The position numbers were made by a program, and so were the translations under genes. A DNA stretch of 64,000 nt from positions 124,001 to 188,000 of the forward strand of contig BGZK01000190.1 of the NCBI GenBank assembly GCA_005406025.1, read 5' to 3'. The notes under the pieces are model-generated. The model was not told where the DNA came from. It saw nothing but the letters and a program-made list of their open reading frames with translations, and did no database searches. Positions 60,345 to 64,000 of this stretch are shown piece after piece. Source of the DNA: Eumeta japonica. Its lineage: Eukaryota; Arthropoda; Insecta; Lepidoptera; Psychidae. Within the stretch, counting starts at the first letter, position 1, and each line of letters opens with the position of its first letter.

Positions 60345-60706
60345 CATCATGAGTTAGGTGGTGACATGCTGCTGGGATGTTGCATTAATAGGTTTTGCTT
60401 TTCGCGTGTTCCTCATTGAAGATCAAGGATCCAGTATGCTGTATATAAACGATTGATTTGCCTCCAACTAAGCCACGGTATTCTTTGTGAAGGCGACGTT
60501 ATTTCTATGCACATGTATTTTGAAGTTTCTTTTCGTTTTCAAAAGATATAGATTCAGTTTCGTTGAAGCAACTGTACAGTTTTTAAAGCTTGAAAATTGG
60601 GTCGAAAAGTTTCATTGTGAATTATTCTTTGTTTCGATTTTATTGTAGAGATGAAGGATATGGATTTATCATTACAATTATTATGCTAACGCAACGGTCG
60701 GAATGT

Positions 60707-60949
60707 GGGGCCATCCATAAATTACGTCCACGTTGGAGGGCAGGTCAAAAGGTTTGTGACGTCCAATCAGAAATACGAATACGAAAAAAGGTTTATGTCT
60801 TTTGTTTTGTCCGATATTTAAAGTATTTTGAACAAAAAAAAATTGTAAAAACTGCTGTTTTCATTTATGTGTGACCACCTTTGACTAAGACGAGGGGGAA
60901 GGGGGTCAAAAACCTTAAAATTTATGTGATTTAATTTATGGATGGCCCC
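60707..60949. mobile_element. MITE with 18-bp terminal inverted repeats
   Basis: GGGGCCATCCATAAATTA (60707-60724) and its exact reverse complement (60932-60949). A TGT flanks both sides, a possible 3-bp target duplication. The inside repeats GGTCAAAA-type words near each end. GGGGCCATCCATAAATTACG is an end I associate with widespread insect MITEs. No transposase inside. Confidence 0.8.
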
Positions 60950-61812
60950 TGTGTGTCTACAACGCTTCCAGGTTTTCCTGTTGAAATGTCAACATCGTAT
61001 TGTAATGAAGTCTGAACGAAGACAAAGCGTTATGAGAACCTTCGAAAACTCGAAGAGTACCCGCCACACGTCGGGCCACCCGTACGGTGCTGACTGTGAC
61101 TCTATACCTAAGAGGAAATCCGTGCGGTGTCTTAAATAAAATTAATATTAGTGCAGTTGGAGAAGCTCAGGTTGTTGGAAACGGCGCGAGAAGTCGTCAC
61201 CGTCGACGCCTCGAAAGGCGCTAAACTTTATCACCCCCTTGCCGGATGAGTCGTGATAGTACTATGCGGGGGTTATCGGGCACAAGGGGTCATGCGTTAT
61301 TGACCCGGCGCATCATCGCCTCCATCCTTTACTCTGCCGATAGTGATTAAAGCGAAATTAATGTTTATCACTTCAAACTGATTCGTTCAGCAATGCAAAT
61401 TTATAAAACAAGAAATCGGTCTTATATGCATGCTGATTACATCGAGAGAAAAAACCTCGGGCGTGCATTAAACGTAGACTTGTTATAGATATAGCCTTGA
61501 TTAATGGAAAATACGTGTCCCTGGCTTACGTCCGAGGCCAGTGCGCGGTCGTATCTAAAATGTCGCATTGTGTCTTAAAGGCCGATCAGAGAACGTGCAT
61601 GAGTGTGACGCCGCGGCGGTCGCTCCTTCCGGAGCCGTTCACAGAATAGTTCTCTTCCGCTATCGCGACATCCGTAAGATTTAGAAGCTTTATTGGAACA
61701 TTTTGAATGTGCGCGGAACCCGTCATACATCGTTAGCAGTATTTCAATATCTAAAATACGAATGTACTTGTTAAATACAAAATTCCATCCATATCGCATT
61801 CCTGACGCGCGC

Positions 61813-61822
61813 GTGTGTGTGT

Positions 61823-61872
<50 letters not shown>
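61813..61872. repeat. (GT)n(CA)n microsatellite
   Basis: A GT run (about 61813-61824) turns directly into a CA run of about 24 repeats (61825-61872), so the two halves are complementary. An AT run follows. Confidence 0.95.
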
Positions 61873-61880
<8 letters not shown>

Positions 61881-62545
61881 TTAAATATATATAATTTTTA
61901 AAAACACGTAAGTGGTGGAAAAAACAAGTATATGTTTGTACAATGTTATATATTGTACAGTCCATAATGTTTCCTTCGAATCATCACCGAAGTATGCCAC
62001 GAGAGATCCGCGCATTTGTTTTTTCTTGCACAAGCGCGACGTTATTAAACACTGTCACGTTAGTTGGATCTTTGTTGACGCGTTGCGAACACGTTCCGTG
62101 AGTTATCATCACGAAACGCGTTTGGGGTCAACGGCCGTACAGGAAGCCCTCGTTATTTAAAAAAATGTTTTGTACTCGAAAAAAAAAATGTTAAAATTAC
62201 ATGGGTTATATGTCACAAGTCCACTTTAAATAGTTAAAGTAATGTAGACCCCCCACCTTCAGTCCCAATCCGCATCACACTCACTGCAACCGAAGTATGC
62301 AAGACATCCTACTCCATGTACTTCTTTTTCTTCTTAAATTTATAAGTTAATTATATGAAAAAAAAAAGCAGACCTACTATACACTACAATCCCGACCCTT
62401 TGTTAAAAGCGCGTACGTTTCTGTTCACCCGGCGATCGCTTTGTAGATCGGTATTGCTAAAAAATAGTGCATTTGCAGTGAGTTACCGACGCGGCGTCGA
62501 CCGCCCGCCAGCGCCTAGCTTTTTGATACGAACACGTGTCGTTGG

Positions 62546-62606
62546 CGACGTAGCTGCAGGGACTTGTGATACAAGGATACTTGCACAACTCCCTGCAGCT
62601 ATGTCG
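62546..62606. repeat. Inverted repeat, 22-bp arms, 20 matching
   Basis: CGACGTAGCTGCAGGGACTT at the left matches, in reverse complement, ACAACTCCCTGCAGCTATGT at the right, with two mismatches and a 17-base loop. Confidence 0.75.
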
Positions 62607-64000
62607 ACCTGTAAAATGGCTGGATTTTGCCATCTCGTGGCACACATGTCTCTAGTATCCATACCGATAATATGTATGTTTATGTTGACTTCGTTATGTG
62701 ATAAATGTAAAAGATGTTGTTTTGACAACACTACTAATTTATGGCCAAAATTAATATGATATAATCTTATCGTACCGAACACGCTAGAAGATTTATGAGA
62801 ATTCTCAGTGTAGAAAGAAGACAGTGAAAAAACGCGCCAAGGAAAAAAAAAAAATTCTTTCGCATAAGATCCAATTAAAATTTTTGCATTTATGATATCA
62901 TTTTGCTTTGTTTCTTCGATTGCAATTACGAAAACGTTTTGTGATAGGTTAGCGATTCGGTGACTTTATTTTTGAAATGATTACAAAAATAACAGCAACA
63001 TCGGTGTTTTCTTTTGCCAATTTAAGGAAAGTAGGTCTAAGGGCACAGTACATAGGCGCCGATGTTGTATGCAATTTATGCTAAAATCCATTTCGCATAA
63101 GTTTTGTATGTTCGTACTTATAGTTCATCATTAACTTGACCAATTTTGACCGATTTTACTTTTTCGGTCATCGTATTTGGTCGACTTGTATGTTCAGTCA
63201 ATAAATATATCTTATTTAGTGTCAGTCCACTAACCTGTTTGAAATACGTGATTTTATAAATATATTTAATTAACAATAGACTACATAAATGTTTGACCGT
63301 GCGTTCGGACGCGTTTGAATCGAGTAATGTGTTTGTTTGTGTCTCCGTTCGAGCGTGACCCACGAAATAAAATTTCTGAGCAGATTTTACTTACATCTGT
63401 CGTACAGGTCACCTAAAGTTTGATGCGTCTCCTTGTATTCCTATTGGTCACAGGGATCGCGTTTGCGCACGAGTGGAGATGCATATGCAACTGCGCGTGT
63501 TCGTCTTATATATAAGATAGCGTATTAATTATTTTGTGAACGCTACTAAAATCATTTTTATTTATGACATTGTTCATGTAACACAATTATATGTTCAGTA
63601 ATATGTACTACTGTTAAGTTATATTGTGTATGACAATGAATGCCTATTGAGAATGTATTGCAGCGACTTCATACCCGTTTCCGTTTCCCGTAAATATTTT
63701 AGAATCTACATGTGGTAGAGAATCCAAATTGACGAAAATTTGAATTCGTTGATGCGAGCGGGGGTGTGGAAAGGGTTATTAAAAAGCATTAAATACGAAG
63801 ACTTACTAGAGTCAATAATAAAACCATACGTTCGTCACTTTCGTGTTTAACAAATTTCGCAGTCTACGACGCGCTATCGAGTCTTGTGCGTGATCAGTAC
63901 ATGACGCGAGATATGATACTGCGAGCTCATCCTACTGTTTAAATTTCTGGTCACATTCGCTTTCGCCGAATGGCTGCACTGGTGACAGCGATTCTCTGTC

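Larger units (their letters stand above)
59261..64000. other. Downstream region, no gene recognised
   Basis: Mixed AT-rich and moderately GC-rich DNA. Contains a palindrome (60324-60344), a MITE (60707-60949), a GT/CA microsatellite (61813-61872) and a hairpin (62546-62606). CpG-richer stretches at 59640-59780, 60230-60330, 61060-61330 and 62400-62620 could be promoter or exon pieces of a neighbour. The frame at 62355-62759 (134 codons) has no recognisable domain. Confidence 0.45.

Noticed and set aside
60942..61139. Possible FF or other exon near 61 kb
   Set aside because: The translation shows no FF pattern and overlaps the end of a MITE.
61575..61965. Open frames of Cys-Val or Thr-His repeats
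   Set aside because: Translations of the GT/CA microsatellite, not genes.
62355..62759. 134-codon plus-strand open frame
   Set aside because: No recognisable domain, contains an inverted repeat, and the opposite strand is also open; likely chance or repeat-derived.

Overview
The window looks like nuclear DNA from an insect, most likely a moth or butterfly. It is AT-rich with long introns, carries insect-type TTAGG telomere repeats, tRNA-derived SINE pieces, several dead mariner/Tc1 copies, and a dispersed repeat ending in TACGGAACCCTAAAAA that is very common in Lepidoptera. No bacterial or viral gene organisation is present.

Almost the whole window is one plus-strand gene: an ortholog of TCERG1 (CA150, transcription elongation regulator 1), a nuclear protein coupling RNA polymerase II elongation to splicing. 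I assembled 20 coding exons (2581-58377) from splice sites. Every junction keeps frame and the model is 1,154 residues. Order: initiator Met alone at the end of exon 1; RGG and Pro/Gly/Met-rich N-terminus; WW1; further PGM-rich and Ala/Pro/Val-rich linkers; WW2; a 90-nt symmetric exon; an Ala/Glu/Arg/Lys helix; WW3; a Lys/Ser/Asp linker; FF1, FF2, FF3; a Lys/Arg/Glu/Asp-rich exon; then a 223-codon last exon rich in Lys and Asp runs. FF4-FF6, present in vertebrate TCERG1, were not found anywhere in the window. The last exon is joined by splice phase and position only, so either this lineage has a replaced C-terminus or a second gene or assembly join is involved.

The introns (up to about 7.5 kb) hold a fossil record of transposons: three different mariner lineages (18.2-19.1, 39.6-40.5 and 41.0-42.2 kb), a DDE_3-type transposase interrupted by a younger repeat (30.6-31.6 kb), the end of a CR1/Jockey-like LINE reverse transcriptase inside another repeat (32.8-33.4 kb), several copies of one dispersed family, SINE-like fragments, a 37-bp minisatellite (3.8-4.2 kb), a roughly 117-bp tandem array (20.8-21.2 kb), an interstitial telomere repeat (38.4 kb), and several perfect inverted repeats, the best with 30-bp arms (32.15 kb).

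Downstream of the last exon (58.4-64 kb) is a probable 3' UTR, a MITE with 18-bp terminal inverted repeats, a CA/GT microsatellite and patchy GC-richer DNA in which no further gene was recognised. I see no new multi-gene system. The points most worth checking are the C-terminal swap and the 90-nt exon beside a mariner relic.
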